Made by a program: the position numbers and the translations under genes. A stretch of DNA of 64,000 nt, taken from Mangrovimicrobium sp033283265. Its GTDB lineage: Bacteria; Pseudomonadota; Gammaproteobacteria; Pseudomonadales; Halieaceae. Location of the stretch: positions 327,441 to 391,440 of the forward strand of contig JAWMQN010000004.1 of the NCBI GenBank assembly GCA_033283265.1, in the 5' to 3' direction. The notes under the pieces were generated by a model. It was not told where the DNA came from. It did not search any database and was given only the letters and a program-made list of their open reading frames with translations. Below, in pieces: positions 44,757 to 53,820 of the stretch (its first letter is position 1; the number at the start of each line of letters is the position of its first letter).

Positions 44757-45843
44757 CGTCGTCGTTCTCTTGGTTTTTCAGCCCGCTGTCGGGCAGCTTC
44801 CGGCCGTTCAGCAACTCCGTGAAGGCGCTCAGGTGGAGGTGGTGCCTGCTGGTCGACATCAGCACGTTGGCCATCACGTTGGCCGCCGCGGCGAACTGCC
44901 GGAACAGCAGGAAGTACAGCGCCACCTGGGAGATGTGCGGTGCCATCTCACCCCCGTAGATGTACATCAGGGTGATGCAGATGATGGCGACCGGGTAGAC
45001 GTATTCCATCACCAGCGGGCCGGTCTGCAGGATACGCCTTTGCGCCAGCCGCAGGTGCAGGTGGTCGTGGGCACGCCCGCTGTGCATGAGCTGGTCCACG
45101 TCGGCGGCGAAGCTGTCGGCGTCGACCGCGGGGTCGGCCAGTGCCCCGGCCAGTCCGTCCAGTTCCTTGCGGATGCCCCCGGTATTCTGCTTGCGCTGCT
45201 CGGTCACTTCCACGACGGCGCCGAAGGAGCGCTTCATCAGGCTCACGGCGAGCACGGCGATCACCATCAGGGCGACGGTCAGCGCGGGGCTGACCCAGAG
45301 CAGGACCAGGCTGAGCATCGCGGCCTGCAGCGCGTGCACGATGAGCAGGCTCAGGCCACCGGCGGTAACGCCGCAGGAAAAGGGGATGTCGCGCATCAGC
45401 ACGCTGAGCAGCGAGCGCAACTGGCGGCGAGGCGCGTCGCGCAGGGCCGGCTCGGCCTGGATCAGCGGCCGCGCCGCTTTCGCCGCCAGCGCACCGGCGT
45501 GTCTACCGGCGAGGTAGGAGACCTTGCTGGTCCGGCGGATCACGTGGTACTTGATCCGCACCCCGGCGCTCAACAGGGCGACGCTGGCGATGGTCACCGA
45601 CAGCGGGGTATTCAGCGCCGAGTCGACCAGGGCGGCCGGGAACTTGGCCCCGTTGCCGGCGCCGGTGAGGTCGACAATGAGCAGGTAGATCAGGCCGAGC
45701 CCCGCCGTCTCCAGCAGTACCGCGATGCCGCTGGTGACGATCATCCAGATCAGGTCCGAGCGATAGGCGGGGAAGGTCGCCCGGATCGTCACCAGGGCCG
45801 GCGCGAGGTAGGCGCGCATCCCCTGCTTGTCAGGATTTGCCAT
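44749..45843 (-). CDS. ABC-exporter-type membrane domain protein without ATPase domain
   Basis: The product has about 364 residues with hydrophobic segments arranged like a type-I ABC exporter membrane domain. Helix 1 lies at about 28-52, helix 2 near 75-95, a pair at about 155-205, and a last pair at about 285-330. Intervening soluble helices carry the RRxxKVSYLAGRHAGALAAK and RKQNTGG patterns. The sequence ends in a short acidic tail; no Walker A, signature LSGGQ or Walker B follows, and none is encoded beside it. It may export the sulfated product with a distant ATPase or have another membrane role. The ATG at 45843 lies within the end of the fusion gene (14-base overlap). Confidence 0.65.
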   Translation of the reverse strand: MANPDKQGMRAYLAPALVTIRATFPAYRSDLIWMIVTSGIAVLLETAGLGLIYLLIVDLTGAGNGAKFPAALVDSALNTPLSVTIASVALLSAGVRIKYHVIRRTSKVSYLAGRHAGALAAKAARPLIQAEPALRDAPRRQLRSLLSVLMRDIPFSCGVTAGGLSLLIVHALQAAMLSLVLLWVSPALTVALMVIAVLAVSLMKRSFGAVVEVTEQRKQNTGGIRKELDGLAGALADPAVDADSFAADVDQLMHSGRAHDHLHLRLAQRRILQTGPLVMEYVYPVAIICITLMYIYGGEMAPHISQVALYFLLFRQFAAAANVMANVLMSTSRHHLHLSAFTELLNGRKLPDSGLKNQENDDDE

Positions 45844-48046
45844 CGATGATTTCCCGGTAGAGTTGCAGTGTCTCCGCAGCGGCCTGGCGCCAGGAAAAGT
45901 TGTTGGCCTGGGCCAGGGCGGCGCGGGCCTTTGCCTCGCGCAGCGCGTCGTCCCGGTAGATGGCGAGATACTGGCGCTTGATGTCCTCGATGTCCGTCGG
46001 GTCGGCGGGCAGCCCGCCACAGCCTACCACTTCTACCAGGGAACTGTTGTTGCCGAAGATCACCGGGGTGCCGCAGCGCATTGCCTCCAGTGGCGGCAGG
46101 CCAAAGCCCTCGTAGACGGACAGGTAGCTCAGGCAGAGCGCATCCGAGTAGAGGTAGGCGAGGTCCGCGTCGTCGACAAAGCCGGTGAAGTAGACCAGGT
46201 CCGGGGCCGCCTCGGCCTGGGTGTAGATGTGCTCCGCGTCCCAGCCCTTCTTGCCGGCAATCACCAGTTTCAGTTGCAGGTCCGTATGTTCCCGGCACAG
46301 CTGGAGGAAGGCGCGGATGGTGTTGCCGAGGTTTTTCCGCGGCTCCACCGTCGACAGGCAGATGATGTAGCGGCAGTCGAAATCGAGGCCGTACTTGCGC
46401 CGGACCTGGAGGCAGTCGTCCTTGTTCACCCGGGCGCTGAACAGGCGCGGGTCGGCGGCCTCGTGGATGACGTGGACCCTGGCCGGCGAGATCGCCGTGT
46501 GGGCCAGGACGTCGTCCCGGGTGGCCCCGGATACGGCGATGACGTCCGCCCAGGAGGCCTCGGCGTAGTGCACGCCGAGTTTCGCGTTGCGCACATTCTG
46601 CCGCGTGTGGTGCTGCGGGAAATGCAGGTGGGTGAGATCGTGGAAGGTGATCAGCCGGGGCCCGCTGTAGCCGCTGACCGCGCGGAAGTTCTGCTTCAGC
46701 GGGATGTGGACCAGGTCATAGCCGTGCAGGCTGCCCTCCGCCGGGGTGTGCAGGCGGGAGTGGACGGCGCGCGCGAGCCCCAGCAGGGGCAGGAGCAGGA
46801 GGCCGGCGAGCCCGGCCAGCGCGAGCAGCACCAGGCGGCAGAATTCGTAGATCCTGTGGAACAGGGTAATCCGGTGGCGGGCGAGAAAATTTACCCAGGA
46901 GCGCGGCACCGAGCCGGTCAGCCCGCGTTCCAGGCGCAGGCCGAGGCGGATGAGCTTGTGCCGCAGCGCGGCGCCCGATGACAGGGTGGGGCGGATGACT
47001 TCCAGGCCCTCGGGCCCGGGCGTCGCCAGCAACTGCGCGACGGCCGCTTCCGCGCTCTCGCGGTCCGAGACACTGTTGAAGGAGTCGAACAGCAGCTGGC
47101 GAAACGCCTGCAGCGGGCGGATATTGCCGTGAAACAGCAAGTCTATCTGCCACTGCGCCCCGGGGTAGTCCACCGCGGGGAACATCGCCTTGAGCAGTTC
47201 CACCTGGTAGCGCTTGACGCCGTCGTTGTCTGCGGAGACCACTTTGTCCGCCTCCATCAGCACCCGGTAGGGCCTGTCGCGGGTCTTGTCCTGCGCCACG
47301 CCGAGCTTGTCGGCCAGGCGCAGGTCGAGGTCGGGGTTGAGCGGGCGCAGTCCGCCCTCCCGGGCGTAGCCCAGTCCCTCCATGGCCTCGCCGTGGTAAC
47401 TCCAGAACAGCTCCTGCAGCCGCGGCGGCATTTCATCCTGCCAGGCTCCCGCCTTGCCGCGGCGGAAGAACTTGCGCGAGTGCTCGCGCATCTCCTCTTC
47501 ACTCACCCCGTGCTCGCGTTTCGCGCCGTATTTCGGGATACCGAACTTGAGGCTCTCGAAGGTGGGCAGGCGCGAGGCATCCGGCTCGGGCAGGTCGCAG
47601 ATGGCGCGCAAGCGCTCGACCGAGGCCAGCGGGTCGCGGACGAGGTCCTCGTAGCGGATGACGATGTCCGCGCGCCGGCTCCAGCTCTCGACATGGCGCG
47701 ACCAGCCGCCGAAGAAGCTGCCGCGCTCGGCGACGATGGCGGTCTGCAGGTTCTGCTCGAAATCGGAGCCCGGGGCGATCAGGTCGGAGCGGTGGTGGGC
47801 GATCGAGCACATGGCGTCGCGCCCGTCGCGCACCAGGTAGACGGCGGGAATCTGCGTCGAGAAGCCGGCGGCGTCGAGTTCCCCGGGCAGCTGGTGCGTC
47901 TTGATGAAGTCGAATTCCGCGAAGCCCTCATCCAGCGGGTAGTCAGCCTCGAGGTGATAGGTGCTCGAGCGCAGCCCGTAGACTTCGAACAGGATGTTGC
48001 GCAAAAAAGTGTTGCCGGAGCGTGGAAAGGATACCAGCCAAATCAT
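45830..48046 (-). CDS. sulfotransferase-glycosyltransferase (GT4) fusion protein
   Basis: The 738-residue product is one continuous frame. Residues 1-230 form a sulfotransferase with the PAPS loop SFPRSGNTFL (6-15) and the 3'-phosphate element LVRDGRDAMCS (Arg73, Ser81). Residues about 265-735 form a GT4 transferase that begins YRVLMEADKVVS and has CLSTVEPRKNLGNTI and the donor site YEGFGLPPLEAMRCGTPVI (Glu646 and Glu654). A hydrophobic stretch near residues 400-425 inside the GT part could dip into the membrane. The fusion couples sugar addition and sulfation in one chain. It is the first gene of the minus-strand operon and overlaps the membrane-domain gene. Confidence 0.88.
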   Translation of the reverse strand: MIWLVSFPRSGNTFLRNILFEVYGLRSSTYHLEADYPLDEGFAEFDFIKTHQLPGELDAAGFSTQIPAVYLVRDGRDAMCSIAHHRSDLIAPGSDFEQNLQTAIVAERGSFFGGWSRHVESWSRRADIVIRYEDLVRDPLASVERLRAICDLPEPDASRLPTFESLKFGIPKYGAKREHGVSEEEMREHSRKFFRRGKAGAWQDEMPPRLQELFWSYHGEAMEGLGYAREGGLRPLNPDLDLRLADKLGVAQDKTRDRPYRVLMEADKVVSADNDGVKRYQVELLKAMFPAVDYPGAQWQIDLLFHGNIRPLQAFRQLLFDSFNSVSDRESAEAAVAQLLATPGPEGLEVIRPTLSSGAALRHKLIRLGLRLERGLTGSVPRSWVNFLARHRITLFHRIYEFCRLVLLALAGLAGLLLLPLLGLARAVHSRLHTPAEGSLHGYDLVHIPLKQNFRAVSGYSGPRLITFHDLTHLHFPQHHTRQNVRNAKLGVHYAEASWADVIAVSGATRDDVLAHTAISPARVHVIHEAADPRLFSARVNKDDCLQVRRKYGLDFDCRYIICLSTVEPRKNLGNTIRAFLQLCREHTDLQLKLVIAGKKGWDAEHIYTQAEAAPDLVYFTGFVDDADLAYLYSDALCLSYLSVYEGFGLPPLEAMRCGTPVIFGNNSSLVEVVGCGGLPADPTDIEDIKRQYLAIYRDDALREAKARAALAQANNFSWRQAAAETLQLYREIIDGKS

Positions 48047-48395
48047 CTTGTATTAGTTTTGTGCGGCGCTGCCGTATCGGTCTGCGACGTGCCCCAGGAT
48101 CGTCGCGCAGGGCCATTCGTGGATGGGCTGAGGAGGCGCCCAATGCTTCGAAGGATCATACAGGCATGGTGGGACTGTTGAAAGTTTTTAGGCCGGGAAC
48201 GCCCGCTACGGGCGGCGGCGCGAGGCGGGCGACAGTGCCCAACTGGAGTTTTTGCCAGTTCCGGCTTGACCCCGCTGCTTAGCCAACTAATGTTATTCAT
48301 TGGTAGCTTTCGTCTGTTTGGTAGGGATGCTGCTTGGGGAAAAGGACAACACCGGGGTTCAGTACCCCGGTCACAACAATACAAATGGAGACAGC
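48047..48395. other. divergent intergenic region (sulfotransferase operon / C45-TonB operon)
   Basis: The region separates the two divergent operons and must contain both promoters. Rightward, an AT-richer segment lies around 48280-48330 (TTATTCATTGGTAGC). The clear element is the perfect hairpin at 48351-48371. No gene is evident. Confidence 0.4.
48351..48371 (+). promoter_or_regulatory. perfect 8-bp hairpin in the leader of the one-haem protein gene
   Basis: ACCGGGGT and ACCCCGGT form an exact stem with the five-base loop TCAGT, ending 24 bases before the ATG at 48396. No T-tract follows, so it is not an intrinsic terminator. It may be an operator or an mRNA-stabilising 5' hairpin. Confidence 0.5.
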
Positions 48396-49853
48396 ATGAA
48401 AGCACAGACATCCCTGGTGGGGGGGATCGCTGGTCGTTTGGTGTTTTGCCACGCCGCACTTTTCGCCCTGGCGCTGCCGGGCAGCGCCCTGGCCGCCGAC
48501 CCCTTCGCCTTCAACAACACCGTCTACCCTGAAGCCAGCGAGTGGAGCGGCAGTCTCCGCCCGAGTAACTACAACTACCCCACCGGCCCGGTGGCGCCTT
48601 CCTGGGTGCCCGGCGGCGGCGTGGTCAGCGGTAGCGGCGGCCTGACCCAGGCGACCGCGCCGGCTTACGCGGCGGCGGTCAAGGCCTGGCTCGGTGCGAA
48701 CAACATCTCCGGCCTGGTCAGCACGCCGCTGGAGTGGAACCCGATCGACGCCGGCTGGTACGACATGCCCTGGGGCGGCGAGGGTTCACCCCAGGCCGAC
48801 GGCACCATCAACCCGGAATCCGGCCGCGAGCCGATCCTCGGCTCCTATGCCGGGCAGATCATCCAGAGTTCCACCTTCTTTACCGATCCGCCGCAGGGCC
48901 TGGACTCCTTCCAGAACCACTCGGTGGTCTATTACAACGACGTCGCCGGTGTCATGCTCGGCCAGGTCTGGGCCAACCCCTTCCAGCCCGATGTCGGCGC
49001 CGTGTGCGGCTCCGGCAGCGGCTGCTTCCCGGAGGGTTCGATCATCGTCAAGGTCGAGGGCGCGGCCCTCGACCCGAGCATCTGGCCGCCGCTGGAGGGC
49101 TCCGCCGTCTCCTACGTCTACCGGCCGACGGCCGCGCAGGTGGAGGCGTCCATGGAGAAGCACCCCGCCGGCCTGTTGCAGGCGCAGGTGGTGCCCATGT
49201 ACTTCGCCCAGATGGCGGTCAAGGTCCGCGACAGCGTCGCCGCCCCGGAGACCGGCTGGGTCTTCCTCGGCTTCACCTATGACAAGAGCCAGCCGGGCAG
49301 CGCGACCTGGGATAAGACCGTGCCGGTCGGCATCACCTGGGGCAACGACCCCCAGTGTACCCAGGACCCCTCGGGCTACTGCCCCGGCGGCATGCCGGTC
49401 ACCCAGACCTGGGTCAACCCCAACGCGCCGGACTTCGCCGACGACAGCCTCGGCTGGGGCGGCCGTCTCGCCGCGCCCATGGACGTGGCGCGCCGCCACA
49501 ACGTGGTCACGGTCAGCGGCAAGCGCTACTCGGGGGTGGGCAACGAGCTGTTCCCCGCCTCTTCCTGCGTCAGTTGCCACGGCTCGGCCCAGTATCCTTT
49601 TGTCGCCAACCTCTATCCCTCGCCCAACCTGGTGTTCCCGGAAGACGGCCAGCAATTCCTGTTCTTCGACCCCGGCTCCGACCAGTGGGCCGGCTGGTTC
49701 CAGAACCGCCCGGGCAATGTGGCGATGAGCGGCGCGGGGCACAGTGGCATCGTCTCCCTGGACTACGACATGATGCTCACCCTGGCCCTGATGAGCGCCC
49801 TGGGCGGGGCCGGCGAGGACGCCTTCCTCAACAACCTCGAGTTCGGCCACTGA
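48396..49853 (+). CDS. secreted protein with single haem-c motif (uncharacterised)
   Basis: The product of about 485 residues has a signal peptide (cleavage after ...ALAADP, about residue 32). A large domain has no family I recognise. A single haem-attachment motif CVSCHG (about residue 391) sits in the C-terminal third, in SSCVSCHGSAQYP. Paired cysteines near 205 (VCGSGSGCFP) and 330-345 may form disulfides. The mature protein is probably periplasmic and could pass electrons or be an oxidase. It is the first gene of a plus-strand operon with a C45-type acylase and a TonB receptor. ATG 48396 follows TGGAGAC. Confidence 0.7.
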   Translation: MKAQTSLVGGIAGRLVFCHAALFALALPGSALAADPFAFNNTVYPEASEWSGSLRPSNYNYPTGPVAPSWVPGGGVVSGSGGLTQATAPAYAAAVKAWLGANNISGLVSTPLEWNPIDAGWYDMPWGGEGSPQADGTINPESGREPILGSYAGQIIQSSTFFTDPPQGLDSFQNHSVVYYNDVAGVMLGQVWANPFQPDVGAVCGSGSGCFPEGSIIVKVEGAALDPSIWPPLEGSAVSYVYRPTAAQVEASMEKHPAGLLQAQVVPMYFAQMAVKVRDSVAAPETGWVFLGFTYDKSQPGSATWDKTVPVGITWGNDPQCTQDPSGYCPGGMPVTQTWVNPNAPDFADDSLGWGGRLAAPMDVARRHNVVTVSGKRYSGVGNELFPASSCVSCHGSAQYPFVANLYPSPNLVFPEDGQQFLFFDPGSDQWAGWFQNRPGNVAMSGAGHSGIVSLDYDMMLTLALMSALGGAGEDAFLNNLEFGH

Positions 49854-49869
49854 CACCAGGGCCGCAGGG

Positions 49870-51291
49870 ATGGAAGACCACAGCCAAATCGCCGCCGACC
49901 TGGCCGGGGCGACGCGCGAGGACGTCGAGGGCTGGATTCGCCTGCATATCAGCGGCGGTCCGCGGCAGCGGGGTATCCAGCACGGCTACCTGCTCGCCGC
50001 GGAGATTCGCCAGGCCCTGGGCGAGATCGACTACCTGCTGAAGATAGACACCGGTATCGGCTTTGCCTGGTTCGCCGCCAACGCCGAGCAGCTTTACCTG
50101 GATAAACTGAAGGGCGCCGCGGATGGCTTCGGCGATGAATTGCTGGCGGAACTCGAGGGCATTGTCGCCGGCGTCAACGCCGCGACGCCGTCCGCGGCGC
50201 CGCTGACCCTGGCCGAACTGCTCGGCTGGAACGGCTACCCGGAGATGATCTGCCAGTGGTACCCGGCGGTGATGTCCGGCGCGATAAAGCCCGCCGTCCC
50301 CCTGCCCTGGGAAGCGCACCCGAGCTCCAGTGGCCCGCTCAAGGCCAGCCATTTCCACCACAGCTGCAGCGCCTTCGTGGCCACCGGCGAGTACACCGCC
50401 GACGGCGGCCCGGTGGCGGTGCACACTACCTGGCAGCGCTTCGCCAACGGCGACGCCTACAACCTGCTGCTGCACATCAAGCCGCACAGCGGCCACGAGA
50501 TGCTCATGCAGTCGGTGCCCGGCTACGTCTACAGCAACACGGATTTCAGCGTCACCGGCGGCGGCCTGATGGTCACCGAGACCTCGCTCGATGTCTCCGG
50601 CTTCAAGGTCGACGGCCTGCCCGAGTGGCTGCGCACCCGGCGGGCCTGCCAGTACGGCGATTCCATCGAGCGCTGGTGCGAGCTGTTCAGCGCCGGCAAC
50701 AACGGCGGCTACGTCAACACCTGGTTCCTGGCGGAGGTCAACACCGGGCGGATTGCCGCCTTCGAGCTGACCCTCAACCACCAGGCCCTGCAGCCGGTGC
50801 TCGGCTCCGGCTACTACGCCGGCTGCAACATCCCGCTGGACGAGACCATCCGCGCCCAGACCGGCAGCGGCCCGACGGCCTGGAGCAACATCCTCTCCAG
50901 TGCCGGGCGGCGTATCCGCTGGGACGAGCTGATGGCGACCCACCGCGGGCAGATCGGCCAGCAGGTCGCCCGGCAGATGCTCGGCGACCACCGGGACATG
51001 TACACCGGCGAGGACAATCCCTCCTCGCGCACGATCTGCGGCCACCTGGACAACGACAACGGCCAGTACGGCGCCGGCCAGGGGCCCTTCTATCCCTGGG
51101 GCTCCCTCGACGGCAAGGTGGCGACGGCGGCCCAGGCCCGGGCAATGAATTTCGATGCGCGCTGGGGGCGGGCCTGCGGCCAGCCCCTGGAGGTCGAGGC
51201 TTTCCTCGCGCGCCACCCGCAGTACGGCCAGTATCGCGGGCACATGAAAGACCGTCCGACGAGGTCCTGGATCAGTGCCAGGGCGCCTTGA
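49870..51291 (+). CDS. C45-type acylase / phospholipase-B-like Ntn hydrolase
   Basis: The 473-residue protein matches the autoproteolytic C45 acyltransferase/phospholipase-B-like pattern. The N-terminal entry is LHISGGPRQRGIQHGYLLA (26-44). The nucleophile segment is HHSCSAFVATGEYTADGGPVAVH, with Cys166 as the likely post-cleavage N-terminal residue. The region after it carries the ETSLDVSGF and HLDNDNG-type loops of the family. Such enzymes cleave amides or acyl chains after self-processing. No signal peptide is visible, unlike many relatives. The start is 16 bases after the one-haem gene. Confidence 0.78.
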   Translation: MEDHSQIAADLAGATREDVEGWIRLHISGGPRQRGIQHGYLLAAEIRQALGEIDYLLKIDTGIGFAWFAANAEQLYLDKLKGAADGFGDELLAELEGIVAGVNAATPSAAPLTLAELLGWNGYPEMICQWYPAVMSGAIKPAVPLPWEAHPSSSGPLKASHFHHSCSAFVATGEYTADGGPVAVHTTWQRFANGDAYNLLLHIKPHSGHEMLMQSVPGYVYSNTDFSVTGGGLMVTETSLDVSGFKVDGLPEWLRTRRACQYGDSIERWCELFSAGNNGGYVNTWFLAEVNTGRIAAFELTLNHQALQPVLGSGYYAGCNIPLDETIRAQTGSGPTAWSNILSSAGRRIRWDELMATHRGQIGQQVARQMLGDHRDMYTGEDNPSSRTICGHLDNDNGQYGAGQGPFYPWGSLDGKVATAAQARAMNFDARWGRACGQPLEVEAFLARHPQYGQYRGHMKDRPTRSWISARAP

Positions 51292-51316
51292 CTGAGACAG
51301 ACATACGCGGCAGTGG

Positions 51317-51338
51317 CCCGGTACCGCCTGGCACCGGG
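51317..51338 (+). promoter_or_regulatory. hairpin between the C45 gene and the TonB receptor
   Basis: CCCGGT and ACCGGG form a 6-bp stem with a ten-base loop, about 30 bases before the receptor start. No T-tract follows. It could tune expression between the genes. Confidence 0.3.
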
Positions 51339-51368
51339 GGCAAAACCTACACGACAGGAGTTGAATGC

Positions 51369-53768
51369 ATGCGCTACTGGATGGTGAATGCAGTACTTGT
51401 TCCCCTCGCCCTGGCGGCGGGGGGTGGTGGCGTTGCCGCGCAGGAAAGCCGGCAGCACTCGGCGGAGGGCCTGCTCGAGGAGGTCGTGGTCCGCGCCCGG
51501 CGCCGGGAGGAGGTGCTGCAGGAGACGCCGATCGCGGTGACCGCCTTCAACGAACTGGCGCTGGACTACCGCGGCGTCACCACCCTGGACGAGATCGAGC
51601 GCTTCGTGCCCAACCTCACCCTGCAGAACAACCCCGGCTGGGCGGCGGACTCGAATGTCTCGACTATCTATATCCGCGGGGTGGGGCAGAAGGATCACCT
51701 CGCCACCGTCGACCCGGGGGTCGGCCTCTACCTCGACGGCATCTACATCGGCCGCGCCCTCGGCGCGGTGCTCGACGTCATCGACGTGCAGCAGATCGAA
51801 GTCCTGCGCGGCCCCCAGGGCACCCTGTTCGGCCGCAACACCATCGGCGGCGCGATCAGCGTCACCTCGATCAAGCCGGAGATCGGCGGCGAACTCGGCG
51901 GCCAGCTCGCCGCGGTGGTCGGCAGCGACGACCGGCGCAACCTCAAGGGCACACTGTCGGCGCCCCTCGGCGACAGCCTGGCCATGCGCCTGTCGCTGTC
52001 CGCCCTGCAGCAGGACGGCTACGTCACCCGGCTGGAGGACGGCGCCGACCTCGGCAACGAGGACACGAAGACCGCGCGCTTAGCCCTCAGCTGGCTGCCG
52101 GGCGACAGCGTCAGTGTCGACCTGAACGCCGACTACTCGCGCATGCACACCCACGCCCCGGCCTTCGAGCTGCTCGGCATCGACTTCACCGACCTCAGCC
52201 AGCTGCAGGGCCAGGTCGCCTCGGTACCGCCGCCGATGGTCTTCATCCACAACATCACCAATGGCGCCGTCGCGCCCGGGGTGCCCTGCGCGGTCACCGA
52301 CGCCAGCGGCAACGGCATCACCTACAACCCGGACAGCCCCAACTGCATGGACAGCCGCTACATCTACGGCGACCGCAAGAACGCGGGTTCGGAGAACCGC
52401 GACCCGGAGCTGGACGTGTGGGGCGTGTCCGGCACCGTCAGCTGGGAGCTGAGCGATGCCCTGCTGCTGAAGTCGATCACCGGCTGGCGGGAGATGGACA
52501 GCGTGTCCGGGCGCGACGGCGACAACTCGCCCCACCGCATCGCCCACTTCTCCAGCGAGCTGGACCAGGACCAGTTCAGCCAGGAGTTCCAGCTGCTCGG
52601 CACCCGGGAAAACTGGAACTGGATTCTCGGCGCCTACTATTTCCAGGAGGAGGGCGCCGATGAAAACCTGCTGCACTTCACCGTCAGCAACTTCGTCTCC
52701 GGCGGCGCCTACGACAACGAGTCGGCGGCGCTGTTCGCCCAGGTCAACTGGGACATCAGCGACTTCCTGCACCTGACCCTGGGCGGGCGCTACACGGAGG
52801 AGACCAAGAAGTTCCACCCGGACCAGTACATCATCGAGAACTACTACGCCGGCATCAGCGAGCTGGTGCCGCCGGGCAATCCGCTGGCCGCCCTCGATGC
52901 CTTCTTCCTCCAGGCCGGCTACCGCATCCTGCCCGACCTGGAAAAGGAGCTGGAGATCGACGAGTTCACGCCCATGGCCAGCCTGTCCTGGGACGCCAGC
53001 GACGACCTGATGCTCTACGCCAGCTACTCCGAGGGCTTCAAGTCCGGCGGCTTCACCCAGCGGGTCTTCCCGCCGGCGGTGCCGGGGATTACCGTACCCG
53101 CGGGGCTGTCCGGCACCGACCTGATCCCGGTCTTCGACCCGGAGTTCGTCGACGCCTACGAACTCGGCTTCAAGTCCACCTTCATGGGCAGGCGCGCGCG
53201 CCTCAACGGCGCCTTCTTCTACTCCGACTACGAAGACATGCAGGTGCAGACCTTCAACAGCGTGGCGCCGGTGACCAGCAACGTCGGCTCCGCCACCATC
53301 CGCGGAGTCGAGCTGGAGCTGCAGGTGGTGCCCGGCGAGGGCTGGCTGATCGACGGCATGCTCGCCTGGCTCGACGCCGAGTACGACCAGATCGCCACCG
53401 GCACCACCCTGATCGCCCCGGACAATGCCTTCGAGCGGGTCCCCGAGTGGTCGGGCAATATCGGCCTGTCGAAGGAGTGGAACCTGGACAGCGGCCAGTG
53501 GATCGCGCGGCTGGACTGGAGCTACCGCGACGAGGTCTACAACGACGCCTACAATACCGAGCTGCTGAAGACCGACGCCTACGACCTGTGGGACGCGCGC
53601 CTGCAGTGGAACAGCCCTACCGAGACCTGGGCGGCCATCGCCAGCGTGCGCAACCTCACCGACGAGGAGTACCTGCTGACGGGCGTCTGGGGCACGGCCT
53701 TCCAGACCTTCGAGGGGATCTACCAGCGCGGCCGGGAGTACCTGCTGGAACTGCGCTGGTATTTCTGA
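51369..53768 (+). CDS. TonB-dependent outer-membrane receptor (second)
   Basis: The product has 799 residues. It has a signal peptide ending GVAAQ, a TonB-box-like LLEEVVVRARRREEVLQETPIAVT, a plug with IEVLRGPQGTLFGRNTIGG, and a barrel ending in LELRWYF. ATG 51369 gives a normal signal peptide; the frame is open upstream only because it is antiphase to the C45 gene. It probably imports the compound acted on by the C45-type acylase or the one-haem protein of the same operon. A SulP transporter gene follows 52 bases later. Confidence 0.92.
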   Translation: MRYWMVNAVLVPLALAAGGGGVAAQESRQHSAEGLLEEVVVRARRREEVLQETPIAVTAFNELALDYRGVTTLDEIERFVPNLTLQNNPGWAADSNVSTIYIRGVGQKDHLATVDPGVGLYLDGIYIGRALGAVLDVIDVQQIEVLRGPQGTLFGRNTIGGAISVTSIKPEIGGELGGQLAAVVGSDDRRNLKGTLSAPLGDSLAMRLSLSALQQDGYVTRLEDGADLGNEDTKTARLALSWLPGDSVSVDLNADYSRMHTHAPAFELLGIDFTDLSQLQGQVASVPPPMVFIHNITNGAVAPGVPCAVTDASGNGITYNPDSPNCMDSRYIYGDRKNAGSENRDPELDVWGVSGTVSWELSDALLLKSITGWREMDSVSGRDGDNSPHRIAHFSSELDQDQFSQEFQLLGTRENWNWILGAYYFQEEGADENLLHFTVSNFVSGGAYDNESAALFAQVNWDISDFLHLTLGGRYTEETKKFHPDQYIIENYYAGISELVPPGNPLAALDAFFLQAGYRILPDLEKELEIDEFTPMASLSWDASDDLMLYASYSEGFKSGGFTQRVFPPAVPGITVPAGLSGTDLIPVFDPEFVDAYELGFKSTFMGRRARLNGAFFYSDYEDMQVQTFNSVAPVTSNVGSATIRGVELELQVVPGEGWLIDGMLAWLDAEYDQIATGTTLIAPDNAFERVPEWSGNIGLSKEWNLDSGQWIARLDWSYRDEVYNDAYNTELLKTDAYDLWDARLQWNSPTETWAAIASVRNLTDEEYLLTGVWGTAFQTFEGIYQRGREYLLELRWYF

Positions 53769-53820
53769 GCGGCCGGCCGGCAAGCTTTAACGCACTGGAC
53801 GGGGGAGAACAGACAAGCTG

